From contig OZ252297.1 of NCBI GenBank assembly GCA_965250275.1, forward strand, positions 3,038,001-3,102,000: a stretch of 64,000 nucleotides of DNA, written 5' to 3'. This document shows positions 37,367 through 45,706 of this stretch, piece by piece. The notes under the pieces are model-generated. The model did not search any database. It was not told the DNA's origin and saw only the letters and a program-made list of their open reading frames with translations. The position numbers and the translations under genes are program-made. How positions within the stretch are numbered: the first letter of the stretch is position 1; each line of letters begins with the position of its first letter. Origin of the DNA: G965250275 sp965250275. GTDB lineage: Bacteria; Pseudomonadota; Alphaproteobacteria; Rhodobacterales; Rhodobacteraceae.

Positions 37367-37678
37367 ACAGCGGCTCCTCAGACCAATGCGTCCTGATGCA
37401 TAGCCGGAGTGACATGCGCTGTCACCGTGAGAATGGCCCTTGCCACCTAGGGCGCTGGACCATCCAAACTTGCCCGCTCAACCGCATTGGTTCCGGCGTT
37501 CGAACCCGGCACTCTTGCGCAAGCCGAACCCGGAAAAAACCAAATGCTGGACAAACCCGGATCGAGTCCGGAGAATGGAAACCATCAAGATGTAGGTTCC
37601 TGAGCAGAATCATGTGCAATGACTGGTATAGAGCAGCTCTGATTCAACAAAACCGCCGACAGGTTCTTGAGGGTGACA
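37367..37678. other. 312 nt divergent intergenic region
   Basis: The gap lies between divergent mprF and the DUF3302 operon and must hold both promoters. It contains a 9 bp direct repeat, CGAACCCGG at 37501-37509 and 37525-37533, and A-rich patches near 37534. I see no gene, tRNA or riboswitch in it. Confidence 0.4.
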
Positions 37679-38083
37679 ATGGAAAACACTGAGAGCGGCT
37701 GGGCCGCCATCCAGAACTCGTATTACTTCTGGGATGTGATCATGCTGTTGTGCGGGATGATCGGGGTGTTCGGCTTTCTCGCGATCTTCGTATACATCCT
37801 CGGTTTGCCGGGCCGCATCGCGGTTGCGCGCAATCATCCCGAGGCAGAGGCCGTCTACGCGATGGGATGGACCGGCTTTCTTGCCATCGTGCCCTGGATC
37901 AACGCCTTTATCTGGGCCTTCAAACCCACGGATGTGGTCGATATTCGCCGGTTTCCAGATGAGGAGCGTGAAGCCATCCAGCGTGATCTGGCGCGGTTGA
38001 AGGCCTATGCTTATGGCGAAAAAGAGCCTGACAGCAGCGAGGCCTCACCTTCTGAAACGCCTGAGAGCGAAAAGGAAACCTGA
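37679..38083 (+). CDS. DUF3302 small inner-membrane protein (YiaW-like)
   Basis: This 134-residue protein has two hydrophobic segments (about residues 14-40 and 60-78) and the YiaW/DUF3302 pattern ARNHPEAEAVYAMGW between them. The acidic, Ser/Glu-rich tail (about 110-134) is not part of that core. The ATG at 37679 has GAGGG 5 nt upstream; a TTG at 37667 is possible. Four bases separate it from an HlyD-family gene, the same pairing as yiaW-yiaV in E. coli. Its role is unknown; it probably forms a complex with the adaptor. Confidence 0.82.
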   Translation: MENTESGWAAIQNSYYFWDVIMLLCGMIGVFGFLAIFVYILGLPGRIAVARNHPEAEAVYAMGWTGFLAIVPWINAFIWAFKPTDVVDIRRFPDEEREAIQRDLARLKAYAYGEKEPDSSEASPSETPESEKET

Positions 38084-38086
38084 CGC

Positions 38087-39232
38087 ATGCTGGGCGTTGT
38101 CGCAATCACGCTGATCTACGTGGCGTTTGTCAGACTGGTGTTCTTCAAATTCAAGTGGCTCAGGTTCACGCCGACCTGGGGCATCATTTCGGGGTTCTTC
38201 CTGCTGCACCTTCTGATCGTGCCGCTGGTCGGCGCCCGCATGCAGTCCCCGATGACCAGCGATGTCCGCATCGTTCGCCATACGGTTCAGTTGATCCCGC
38301 GCCTGCCCCACCCAACCAAAGTGACTGAAGTGCACGTCGTAGAGAACGCGCCGGTGAAAAAAGGCGACCTTCTTTTTGTGTTCGATCAGACCGTCTACGC
38401 CGCGCAGGTCCAGTCGGCCGAGGCCGCGCTGGTGGCTGCTGAACAAAACGCCAAGATACTCGAGGCGGATATCGCGATTGCCGCAGACAGTGTGACCCGC
38501 GCGCAGAGCGATCTGGATTTTGCAACGGTGCAGCAGGAGCGCTTCACCAATCTGGCCGCGCAGCGTGCGGCTTCGCAGGAGCAGGCCGACGAATGGACCA
38601 CGCGGGTGATCTCCGCCCAGGCCGCACTGGCCGAGGCGCAGGAGAACCAAAAGCGGGCTGAGCTGGCCTTTGCCTCGCAGATCGACGGAGTCAACACGTC
38701 CGTCATACAGGCGCAGGCACAGCTGGAAGAGGCACAGTACTACCTCGACCAGACCGAGATGAAGGCACCGCATGACGGGGTCATTGTCAATCTGCAGGTG
38801 CAGACCGGTATGGTGTCCGGTATCCTGCGCATCGGTGCAATTGCCACGCTGATCGTGGACGAGAACCCCTATCTTCTGGCGGCCTACCGGCAGGAAAACC
38901 TGCGCAATGTCCGTGAAGGTCAGCCCGTTGTGATCGCTCTGAACACTTACCCGGGCCGGCATTTCACAGGCCGCGTCGAAGAGATCTGGTGGGCCAGCCG
39001 GCGCGGCCAGTTCACGCCGTCCGGAGAATTGCCGCTCTTTCCGGACATCCCGATCCATACCGAGGTCCGGTTGCCTGTGAAAATCACGCTCGACGACCCG
39101 ACGGTGCGCCTACCCATCGGGGCCGGCGGCGCCACTCTGATTTTGACCAGTGACAGCCCGTTCACCTGGCTGGGCCAGATCTCGTTGCGCACCTATGCGT
39201 GGGCCCGCTGGGTCTATCCGCTGCCCATCTAA
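38087..39232 (+). CDS. HlyD-family membrane fusion protein (YiaV-like)
   Basis: This 381-residue periplasmic adaptor has two N-terminal hydrophobic segments (about residues 2-20 and 27-46). Two lipoyl half-motifs lie near 77-105 and 222-250, separated by a long alpha-helical coiled coil rich in Ala, Gln and Glu (about 105-220). C-terminal beta domains follow. Such proteins link an inner-membrane partner to an outer-membrane channel. Here the inner-membrane partner may be the DUF3302 protein; no MFS, ABC, RND or FUSC pump gene is in the operon. Confidence 0.9.
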   Translation: MLGVVAITLIYVAFVRLVFFKFKWLRFTPTWGIISGFFLLHLLIVPLVGARMQSPMTSDVRIVRHTVQLIPRLPHPTKVTEVHVVENAPVKKGDLLFVFDQTVYAAQVQSAEAALVAAEQNAKILEADIAIAADSVTRAQSDLDFATVQQERFTNLAAQRAASQEQADEWTTRVISAQAALAEAQENQKRAELAFASQIDGVNTSVIQAQAQLEEAQYYLDQTEMKAPHDGVIVNLQVQTGMVSGILRIGAIATLIVDENPYLLAAYRQENLRNVREGQPVVIALNTYPGRHFTGRVEEIWWASRRGQFTPSGELPLFPDIPIHTEVRLPVKITLDDPTVRLPIGAGGATLILTSDSPFTWLGQISLRTYAWARWVYPLPI

Positions 39233-39250
39233 CGAGACCGAGGGGACCCG

Positions 39251-40657
39251 ATGCATCACCGCTCCGGCAGCTTGCCGATCAGACTGGTTTCCCCATTGGT
39301 CGGGCTGCTGGCACTTGCAGGGTGCGAACTGGCTGAACCACCGACCGAGGCCGAGCTGGTGCAGGAGGCCTTGCCTGCCAGCACGCAGATTCCATCGGCC
39401 TGGTCCACGTCCGGGGTTCCCACCTCCGCGGTGCAAGGCAACTGGGTCGCCAGCTTTCGCGACAGCAATCTGACCAGCCTTGTCAATGAAGGGCTGCAGA
39501 ACAACCGTGATCTCGTCGCCGCATTGGCCCGAGTCGAGGCTGCGTTGCAAACCGTGGTGATCGCGGGCGCGCCGATCCTGCCGCAGGTCGGCTTTGACGC
39601 GGGAAATCAGCAATCGGAGCTGACGCGCATTGACCGGTCCTTCGACACCACAGGCGCCATCATCGCAGCGTCGTGGGAGATCGACGTCTGGGGCAAGCTT
39701 CGGTCCAAAAAGGCATCGACAGCTGCACTGGCCCGTAGCGTGGCCGACGACGCGCGATATCTTCAGCAATCGATCGCGGCAACCGTGGCGCGCACTTGGA
39801 TTGCCAATGTGGAGCTGGCGCGGCTGATCGCGGTCAGCCGTCAGGCCACCGCAATCTACGAAGGCCTTCTGGTTCTGACCAACGATAAGCTGGCAGCTGG
39901 CACCGTTTCGGATTTTGACGTGGTACAGGCGCGGTCGCGCGTGGCAGCTGCCAAGGCCGCAACCAGCCAGATCCAGACGACACAAAACGAAGCCATCGGA
40001 AGCCTGGAGGTGCTGCTGGGCCGTTATCCCGGACTGAACCTGCGCCCCTCTTCGACCTTCCCGCGCATGCCAGGCTCTCTGCCTGCGTCAGGTCTGCCCT
40101 TGTCGCTTCTGGACCGGCGGCCTGACGTGTCCGCCGCCCGCAACAAGGTCATTTCTGCGTTCTTTAACACGCGCGAGGCAGAACTGGCGCTCTTGCCCGG
40201 TATTTCCCTCAGCGCGGCAGGGGGCAGCTTGTTGAACACGGATCTGGCACTCTTGGGGGCAAACCCCGAGTTCTTGCGGATCGGGATCAACCTTCTGCAA
40301 CCCATTTTTGCCGGCGGCGCGTTGAATGCCGATATCGAGCGGATGAACGCGCGCCAACGCGCCGCCGTGGCCGAGTACGGGCAAACCGTTCTGAAGGCGT
40401 TCAGCGAGGTTGAAACCGCTCTGGCAAATGAAAAGGTGCTGCGCGCGCAACTGTCGCAATGGCGCGACTCGCTGACCGACGCCACCGAAGCACTGAATTT
40501 TGCCAATGACCGCTACGTTCAGGGCACAATCGACATGACCGGGCTTTTGTTCCTGCAGCAGTTCCAACTGGAAAGACAGGTCGACGTGATCCAGACCGAA
40601 GCGGCATTGCTGAACAATCGTGTGCTGCTCTACATGGCGCTGGGTGAGAGTTTCTAG
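39251..40657 (+). CDS. outer-membrane efflux lipoprotein (NodT/OprM type)
   Basis: This 468-residue TolC-like channel has a signal peptide with lipobox LAGC, lipidated Cys at 25. The OEP repeats follow, with typical RDLVAALARVEAA and LLDRRPDVSAARN segments (about 87 and 290). FAGGALNADIERMNARQ near 353 is also characteristic. It starts 18 nt after the HlyD gene and completes an operon of small membrane protein, adaptor and outer-membrane channel. It is convergent with the next gene, with one base between the stop codons. Confidence 0.92.
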   Translation: MHHRSGSLPIRLVSPLVGLLALAGCELAEPPTEAELVQEALPASTQIPSAWSTSGVPTSAVQGNWVASFRDSNLTSLVNEGLQNNRDLVAALARVEAALQTVVIAGAPILPQVGFDAGNQQSELTRIDRSFDTTGAIIAASWEIDVWGKLRSKKASTAALARSVADDARYLQQSIAATVARTWIANVELARLIAVSRQATAIYEGLLVLTNDKLAAGTVSDFDVVQARSRVAAAKAATSQIQTTQNEAIGSLEVLLGRYPGLNLRPSSTFPRMPGSLPASGLPLSLLDRRPDVSAARNKVISAFFNTREAELALLPGISLSAAGGSLLNTDLALLGANPEFLRIGINLLQPIFAGGALNADIERMNARQRAAVAEYGQTVLKAFSEVETALANEKVLRAQLSQWRDSLTDATEALNFANDRYVQGTIDMTGLLFLQQFQLERQVDVIQTEAALLNNRVLLYMALGESF

Positions 40658-40658
40658 G

Positions 40659-40940
40659 TCAGGACCCCTTCAGGAGCTCCAGACAATGCCCCGCGGCCTC
40701 GCCGTCGCTGCGCGCATCCAGCAGGCTGATCTTCCCTTCGGACATCAGTTTTTTCACCTCTGCCGTCACCAGATCACGGCCCGTTGCCTGCGTGGGATTC
40801 TGAGCCACAACGGCCTCATAAATCTGCTGCTGGACAGGGGAGAGACCCTTACTGCACGCATCTGCGGCTGCCCGATCCGCCTGTGCGGCTCCCGCCACGA
40901 AAATGAGTGCCCCGATTGCAGCTGCTCCAACCATACGCAT
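40659..40940 (-). CDS. small secreted two-cysteine protein
   Basis: This 93-residue protein is not recognised as a named family. Residues 1-21 look like a cleavable signal peptide ending GAAQA. The mature part is helical and polar and has only two cysteines, 29 and 86, suitable for one disulfide. A GGAAGGG site precedes the ATG. It lies 97 nt downstream of a DsbB-like gene on the same strand, which makes it a plausible client of that system; this is inference. Confidence 0.65.
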   Translation of the reverse strand: MRMVGAAAIGALIFVAGAAQADRAAADACSKGLSPVQQQIYEAVVAQNPTQATGRDLVTAEVKKLMSEGKISLLDARSDGEAAGHCLELLKGS

Positions 40941-41037
40941 GACAAACCCTTCCAGTACCAGTTCCAGCTCTTCAACCCGGCGCCGACTGTACTTGCCATT
41001 GAACGCCGGGCGGAGCCCTTTGGCGCTCTAGGTGGGC

Positions 41038-41622
41038 TCAATTCTTCAGTTCTTCAAGCAGTTTGTAATCCGTCGGCGGATCATCACAGATCAGCGGTCC
41101 ACATTCCAAAAGGGTTGTGACCGCATTCACGAGCGCGAGTGCCAGCATCAGGAAGAAAGCAGCCTTTGCCAGACCGTTACCGCCGAAGCGTGCGGGTTCC
41201 TTTGTCGTGTAATTGTGGGAGTATTGATGCTCCGAGAGCAACATCACTGCCGTTCCCGCGATGATCAGCAAAAAACACAAGCCGGCCCATGTGTAGTAAT
41301 GCAACCCGAACACCGGCGACCCGTAATGCCCCGTTCCGGGAATGATGTGTAACAGGATCTGGCGGATCGATACGCTGCCGCCATAAACCGCCGCAATCAG
41401 CATCACCCCGTAGTGCCGTGGGCGCGGTCCGTAGAGAAGGTTCAGGCCCAGACCAAATCCGACCGCCACAAACGCGACCCGCTGTAACAGGCAAAGCGGA
41501 CAAGGCAATTCGTAGAGCACGAACTGATAGACATAGGCGAGGATCAACACCACGCACACGCCAAGCATGCCCACCGCGTTGAGCGTGCGCGACCGTTCGG
41601 GGGTGAGCGTCAGGCGCGCCAT
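41038..41622 (-). CDS. dsbB: DsbB-like disulfide bond formation protein
   Basis: This 194-residue inner-membrane protein has about five hydrophobic segments. The redox motif CPLC lies at residues 41-44 in the first periplasmic loop, inside the DsbB context LYELPCPLCLLQR. A second pair, Cys174 and Cys179, lies near the C-terminus rather than in the central loop of E. coli DsbB, so it is a divergent type. It should reoxidise DsbA with quinone. The ATG at 41622 overlaps the stop of the 51-residue gene upstream (TAATG). Confidence 0.85.
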   Translation of the reverse strand: MARLTLTPERSRTLNAVGMLGVCVVLILAYVYQFVLYELPCPLCLLQRVAFVAVGFGLGLNLLYGPRPRHYGVMLIAAVYGGSVSIRQILLHIIPGTGHYGSPVFGLHYYTWAGLCFLLIIAGTAVMLLSEHQYSHNYTTKEPARFGGNGLAKAAFFLMLALALVNAVTTLLECGPLICDDPPTDYKLLEELKN

Positions 41623-41777
41623 TACAATTGTATCTGCAACTGAGAGGTGGCGTGGAACTTCAGCCAATAGGTCCCCAGAGCCACACTCACCACGAACACC
41701 ACATACCCCAAAGTCAGGCGATCATAGTAAGTCAGCAACATCGCCACCGATAACAAGACAAACAGCAGCGCGATCAT
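41622..41777 (-). CDS. 51-residue membrane peptide coupled to dsbB (DUF5993-like)
   Basis: This gene encodes 51 residues: a hydrophobic N-terminal helix (about 2-15), a short charged turn YYDRL, a second hydrophobic stretch (24-39) and a polar tail KFHATSQLQIQL. A GGAGG site lies 5 nt before the ATG, and the TAA stop overlaps the dsbB start by one base (TAATG), strong signs of a translated, coupled gene. Size and HAT tail recall DUF5993 proteins found beside DsbB homologues; that family call is tentative. Confidence 0.72.
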   Translation of the reverse strand: MIALLFVLLSVAMLLTYYDRLTLGYVVFVVSVALGTYWLKFHATSQLQIQL

Positions 41778-41971
41778 CGGGACCTCCTAATTGTCGTGCA
41801 GGACGAAGTGTCCATGTCCCATTGCTGACAGCCAAGCTCTTGGCGGGCAAGCGTTTTGTCCCAGTTGAGGGCATCTGGGTGCAGTTCGAAAGCGCATCTT
41901 TCAAAGGGAATGCACAACTTGAGACCCGCACTCACAAAACGCATACATACCGACGACACAACGTCCGATGA

Positions 41972-42379
41972 TCACGGTCTGAGGTTTGATCCGGCCCGTG
42001 GGATCCGATCGATCTGCAGAGAAGGACGCGTGGCCCGGCCAATGTTGTTTTGCAGTTGCAGGCTGCGCTGAGTGGAGGATCGTTGCAGGTTCTGGGTCCG
42101 CGCCCGCTGCTGCGCCGCGTAGCCGTCTTGATAGGGCGACAGAAACGGTGTTTCGGGATTGATGCGATAGACCGGCGCCGGGATCTCCACGAGCCCCCGC
42201 GCCCGCGCCTCTTCTTCCATTGCGGCCGTTTCGGCGGAGAGCAGGGAAAGCTGATCCGTCAGGCATCGCGCATACTGATTGGTCTGCTGCAGCGGCGCGC
42301 ATGTATCCGCAGCCCGCAGCTGCGGAACATCGGCCATCAGGACGACAAAACCGGCAACGATGGAGAGACGTAAGTTCAA
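41972..42379 (-). CDS. secreted Cx11C protein coupled to the sheath gene
   Basis: This 135-residue protein is not recognised. It starts with TTG at 42379, overlapping the sheath gene stop by 4 nt (TTGA), and has a signal peptide ending near LRAAD (about residue 23). Two cysteines at 27 and 39 (Cx11C) could clamp a helical hairpin. A Glu/Ala-rich helical stretch (45-62) follows, then a Gln/Arg-rich tail. The ribosome-binding site is weak, which fits coupling to the upstream gene. It is predicted to be periplasmic. Confidence 0.6.
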   Translation of the reverse strand: MNLRLSIVAGFVVLMADVPQLRAADTCAPLQQTNQYARCLTDQLSLLSAETAAMEEEARARGLVEIPAPVYRINPETPFLSPYQDGYAAQQRARTQNLQRSSTQRSLQLQNNIGRATRPSLQIDRIPRAGSNLRP

Positions 42380-43506
42380 GGTTGGTCGTCCGGCTTCTTT
42401 TGCACCAAGCGGAGGATGACGAACTCGGCGGGTTTCAGTGGGGCAAACCCGACCTGAAGGATCAACCGTCCGGCATCGATATCGGCTTGTGTCATCGTGG
42501 TGCGATCGCAGCGCACGAAGAATGCATCATTCGGTTTGGTGCCCGCCAGCGCCCCGTCGCGCCACTGGATGTTCAGGAAATCGCTCACATCGCGCCGCAC
42601 TGATGACCAAAGCCGCTCGCTATTGGTTTCGAACACGGCCCATTGCAGGCCGCGCGAGAGGGATTGCGCGACATAGGTCGCAAACCGGCGCACTGACACG
42701 TATTTGTAGTCGCTCCCGTGACCAGCAAGCGTGCGTGCACCCCAGACCAGGATTCCCCTGGGCGAGTGGCGGATCAGGTTGATCCCTGCCATGTTCAGCG
42801 CTGCATGATCTGCCCGCCCAAAGCTCTGATGCACACCTGTCACCCCCTGCAGGGTCAGCCCCGCCGGAGCTTTCCAGACCCCCCTGCGGGTGTCGTTGCG
42901 CGCAAAGAGACCACAAACGTGCCCCGAGGGTGGGGATTGTGTGCGCCCGCCGGTCACGGCGTCCGCGATCTCAACCCAAGGCGCATAGAATGCGGCATGT
43001 CCCGTCGAGGCCTCGGGTGGTGCCGCACCGCCTTGAGAAGGTGAACGCAGATAGCTTTGGGCATCGGTCACAGTGGGTGGTCCATCCAGAACCGCCATGC
43101 GCGTGCCCTTGCATTCGGTGTCCGACACCAGCGCCGCGTGGCTTTGGGCATCGGAAAATCCGGGGGCCGCAATCATCGATATGTCGGTATGTGACGCGAG
43201 CGGCGCCAGATGCGCGTCCGTTACCGAGCTGTCCGCGGCGGGCACCGGCACGACATAGGCGACGGCGCCTCCGTTCTGAAAGAATCCGCGGACCCCATGT
43301 TGCAGGTGGGTGCTTTGCACCGGGTTGGCAGAAAAGTGCTGCTCGAAACCGGCATAGCTGGTCACCCGCACAGGGCCGTCAGCCACCGATTGCGGATCAG
43401 GCGCGTGCCCGAGAAACGCCGCCACAGTCGTCGATACGCCCGAGATTGGCCGCGCGAGAAAGCTCACTTCTTCGACATAGACGCCGGGGCTCAGGTATTC
43501 CGGCAT
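42376..43506 (-). CDS. orphan contractile-tail sheath protein
   Basis: This 376-residue protein has the tail-sheath opening YLSPGVYVEEVS (residues 4-15) followed by the ISGVSTTVAAFLG strand. It ends with a phage_sheath C-terminal domain (about 265-370), including GILVWGARTL and VGFAPLKPAEFVILRL. Length is like the shorter sheath proteins of extracellular contractile injection systems rather than large phage sheaths. No tube, baseplate, spike or AAA gene is nearby; the neighbours are a TRAP operon upstream and a secreted protein downstream. A GGAGG site precedes the ATG. Function outside a full particle is unknown. Confidence 0.85.
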   Translation of the reverse strand: MPEYLSPGVYVEEVSFLARPISGVSTTVAAFLGHAPDPQSVADGPVRVTSYAGFEQHFSANPVQSTHLQHGVRGFFQNGGAVAYVVPVPAADSSVTDAHLAPLASHTDISMIAAPGFSDAQSHAALVSDTECKGTRMAVLDGPPTVTDAQSYLRSPSQGGAAPPEASTGHAAFYAPWVEIADAVTGGRTQSPPSGHVCGLFARNDTRRGVWKAPAGLTLQGVTGVHQSFGRADHAALNMAGINLIRHSPRGILVWGARTLAGHGSDYKYVSVRRFATYVAQSLSRGLQWAVFETNSERLWSSVRRDVSDFLNIQWRDGALAGTKPNDAFFVRCDRTTMTQADIDAGRLILQVGFAPLKPAEFVILRLVQKKPDDQP

Positions 43507-43520
43507 GCGGATCCTCCGGT

Positions 43521-43551
43521 CCTGTCAGAGACACCCCGTCATTCTGACAGG
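43521..43551. repeat. 9 bp inverted repeat before the sheath gene
   Basis: A perfect inverted repeat, CCTGTCAGA (43521-43529) and TCTGACAGG (43543-43551) with a 13 nt loop, lies between the dctM stop and the sheath ribosome-binding site. It could end the TRAP transcript or act as an operator or leader hairpin for the sheath gene. There is no T run. Confidence 0.5.
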
Positions 43552-43577
43552 CCGATCCAACCCCGGCAATCCCATCT

Positions 43578-44978
43578 CTACCCGGCAAGGCTTGGCAGGT
43601 AGAGAACGATCGCCGGGAATGCCACCAACAGGGCGATCGTGACGCCGTCTGCGACAAAGAATGGCATGACACCCCGAAAGACGTCCTGAACGCTCAGGTC
43701 CTCGCGAACACCTGCGACGACAAAACAATTGAGCCCGATCGGGGGCGTGATCAGGCAAAACTCCGCCATCTTCACCACCAAAATCCCGAACCAGATCGCA
43801 CACATTGGACCAGACATGCCGAATGCACTGTCTTCGGCGCTGACAAACTCACCGCCGTTCAGCGCCATGACCGCCGGGTAGACAACCGGCAGGGTCAAAA
43901 GCAGCATTCCGATCGCATCCATGAACATGCCCAGGACTGCATAGGCCAGCAGAATGCAGATCAGGATCAGCATCGGCGACATTTGCAAGCCGGTGATCCA
44001 GTCCGAGAATGCGCCCGGCAGATCGGCAAATCCCAAGAACCGCACGTAGATCAGAACGCCCCAGATGATGGTGAAGATCATCACCGTGAGCTTCGCGGTT
44101 TCGATCAGTGCCGATTTCAGCTCTGACCAGCGCATCCCGCGATAAAGCGCCATGCAGAAGACCACGAAAGCACCCAGTGCCCCACCTTCGGTTGGCGTGC
44201 CCCAGGCATCGCCGAAGGGGTTGTAGACAAAGAATATGATGATCACGACCACAAAGACGATCGGCATCGCAGCCGGCAGAGACGCAAAGCGCTGCCGCCA
44301 GCTGAACCCGCCAACCGGCGGGCCCACAGTCTTGAAGATCACGGCAATCCCGATGATCAGCGTTGCATAGACCAGAGCCGAAAACGCGCCGGGAATGAAT
44401 CCGGCCAGCAGCAGTTTGCCGACATCCTGCTCGACGATGATGGCATAGATCACGAGGATCGCGGACGGGGGGATCAACGAGGCCAGCGTGCCACCCGCGG
44501 CCACAACCCCGGCGGCAAACTGCTTGTTGTAGCCGATCTTGAGCATCTCGGGGATGGCAATGCGCGCGAACACCGCCGCGGTGGCGACCGACGCGCCTGA
44601 GACCGCGGCAAAGCCCGCGGTCGCGAACACCGTAGAGACCGCGAGACCGCCCGGCACCCATGCGATCCAGCGTTTGGCAGCCTCGAACAGCGCCACGGTC
44701 AGACCTGCATAATAGGCCAGATATCCGATGAGGATGAATGTCGGGATCAGGCTGAGCGCCTGACTGGCAACCTTGGAATGGGGCACCTGCCCCGCGGTCT
44801 TGATGCCCACAGTCATGGCCCAGCCGAGATGTTCCATCCCGAAGTCGCGCTTGGCCCAGAAGATCAGAACCAGCCCGACCAGCCCGGCAAGACCTGCGGC
44901 AAAAGCCACGCGCATTCCCAGAACAACCATGGCCAGCATGCCCGCGGTGACCCACAGACCAATATCGATGGGGTCCAT
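43578..44978 (-). CDS. TRAP transporter large permease (second system)
   Basis: This 466-residue polytopic protein is a DctM-type TRAP large permease with SGASVATAAVFARIAIPEM near residues 128-146 and LIPPSAILVIYAIIVE near 168-183. It would form the sodium-coupled channel with the DctQ protein encoded 4 nt upstream. Sequence and gene arrangement differ from the first TRAP system in the window, so the two are not recent duplicates. The sheath gene starts only 71 nt downstream. Confidence 0.92.
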   Translation of the reverse strand: MDPIDIGLWVTAGMLAMVVLGMRVAFAAGLAGLVGLVLIFWAKRDFGMEHLGWAMTVGIKTAGQVPHSKVASQALSLIPTFILIGYLAYYAGLTVALFEAAKRWIAWVPGGLAVSTVFATAGFAAVSGASVATAAVFARIAIPEMLKIGYNKQFAAGVVAAGGTLASLIPPSAILVIYAIIVEQDVGKLLLAGFIPGAFSALVYATLIIGIAVIFKTVGPPVGGFSWRQRFASLPAAMPIVFVVVIIIFFVYNPFGDAWGTPTEGGALGAFVVFCMALYRGMRWSELKSALIETAKLTVMIFTIIWGVLIYVRFLGFADLPGAFSDWITGLQMSPMLILICILLAYAVLGMFMDAIGMLLLTLPVVYPAVMALNGGEFVSAEDSAFGMSGPMCAIWFGILVVKMAEFCLITPPIGLNCFVVAGVREDLSVQDVFRGVMPFFVADGVTIALLVAFPAIVLYLPSLAG

Positions 44979-44982
44979 AGCG

Positions 44983-45612
44983 CTACTCCCGCCCGTCCAG
45001 TTGTTCGGCCTCAGCCGCGGCCTGCGCGGCGGCGTCCTGTATCAGCGGGACCGCAACCGGGTTCTCAAGACCCAGCACAAGCGCACGGCCATACCCCCAA
45101 ATCTGCAAGAGCAACCGCAGGCACAGAACGGAAAACGCCACCGGTGCGAGCAGTTTTGCCGGCCAGAGCGGGATACCGATATCAATAGAGCTGTCGCGGC
45201 TCCACATGGGCGCGCCAAAGTCGAAGCTGCGTTGAAAATGCGCCCAGCTGCCCCAGGCCAGCGCAATCATCAGAGCAAGGATCAGGATGACAGAAACGAA
45301 CTCGGCAAACCACAGCGCCCTGCCCTTGAGTTGTCCGACCACAATGTCCATGCGGATGTGGCCGCCATTGCGCTGCACATAGGCGATGCCCATGAACGCA
45401 ATCAGCGGCATGACCTGTTCGATCCAGTCGACATAGCCGGGCAATGGGGCGTTGAAGAGGTTGCGTCCCCCGACCGACACCACCGCCAGGATCATGAGGC
45501 TGAAGACCGCAAGGCCGCTCAGCAATGCAAGAATGGTTTCCAAACGCAGAAGCGTGCGGTCCAGGCGGCTCAGAAGACTGCCGTCTTCGAGCACCGAGGA
45601 ACTGCCGGCCAT
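44983..45612 (-). CDS. TRAP transporter small permease (second system)
   Basis: This 209-residue DctQ-type protein has four hydrophobic segments. VQRNGGHIRMDIVV near residues 80-93 is the characteristic DctQ cytoplasmic loop. The N-terminal 25 residues are polar and charged. It lies 94 nt after dctP, across a stem-loop, and 4 nt before dctM. Confidence 0.9.
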   Translation of the reverse strand: MAGSSSVLEDGSLLSRLDRTLLRLETILALLSGLAVFSLMILAVVSVGGRNLFNAPLPGYVDWIEQVMPLIAFMGIAYVQRNGGHIRMDIVVGQLKGRALWFAEFVSVILILALMIALAWGSWAHFQRSFDFGAPMWSRDSSIDIGIPLWPAKLLAPVAFSVLCLRLLLQIWGYGRALVLGLENPVAVPLIQDAAAQAAAEAEQLDGRE

Positions 45613-45673
45613 GCCACCTATCCCTTTATCTCTATTGGGTGGCGCCGCGTTGCGGCACCACCGGGTCTGCCAC

Positions 45674-45696
45674 GGCCCCGGACTTCAGCCGGGGCC
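45674..45696 (-). other. stem-loop between dctP and dctQ (second system)
   Basis: A perfect 8 bp inverted repeat, GGCCCCGG (45674-45681) and CCGGGGCC (45689-45696) with a 7 nt loop, begins 11 nt after the dctP stop. No T run follows, so stabilisation of the dctP message or partial attenuation is more likely than full termination. The first TRAP operon has the same arrangement. Confidence 0.55.
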
Positions 45697-45706
45697 ATAC
45701 CGCAGA

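Noticed and set aside
37495..37535. GTTCGAACCC, reminiscent of a tRNA T-loop, in the mprF/DUF3302 gap
   Set aside because: No matching acceptor, D or anticodon arms can be folded around it; it is part of a short direct repeat CGAACCCGG.
42376..43506. Prophage remnant around the sheath gene
   Set aside because: No other phage genes, integrase or attachment repeats are nearby, and base composition matches the neighbours.
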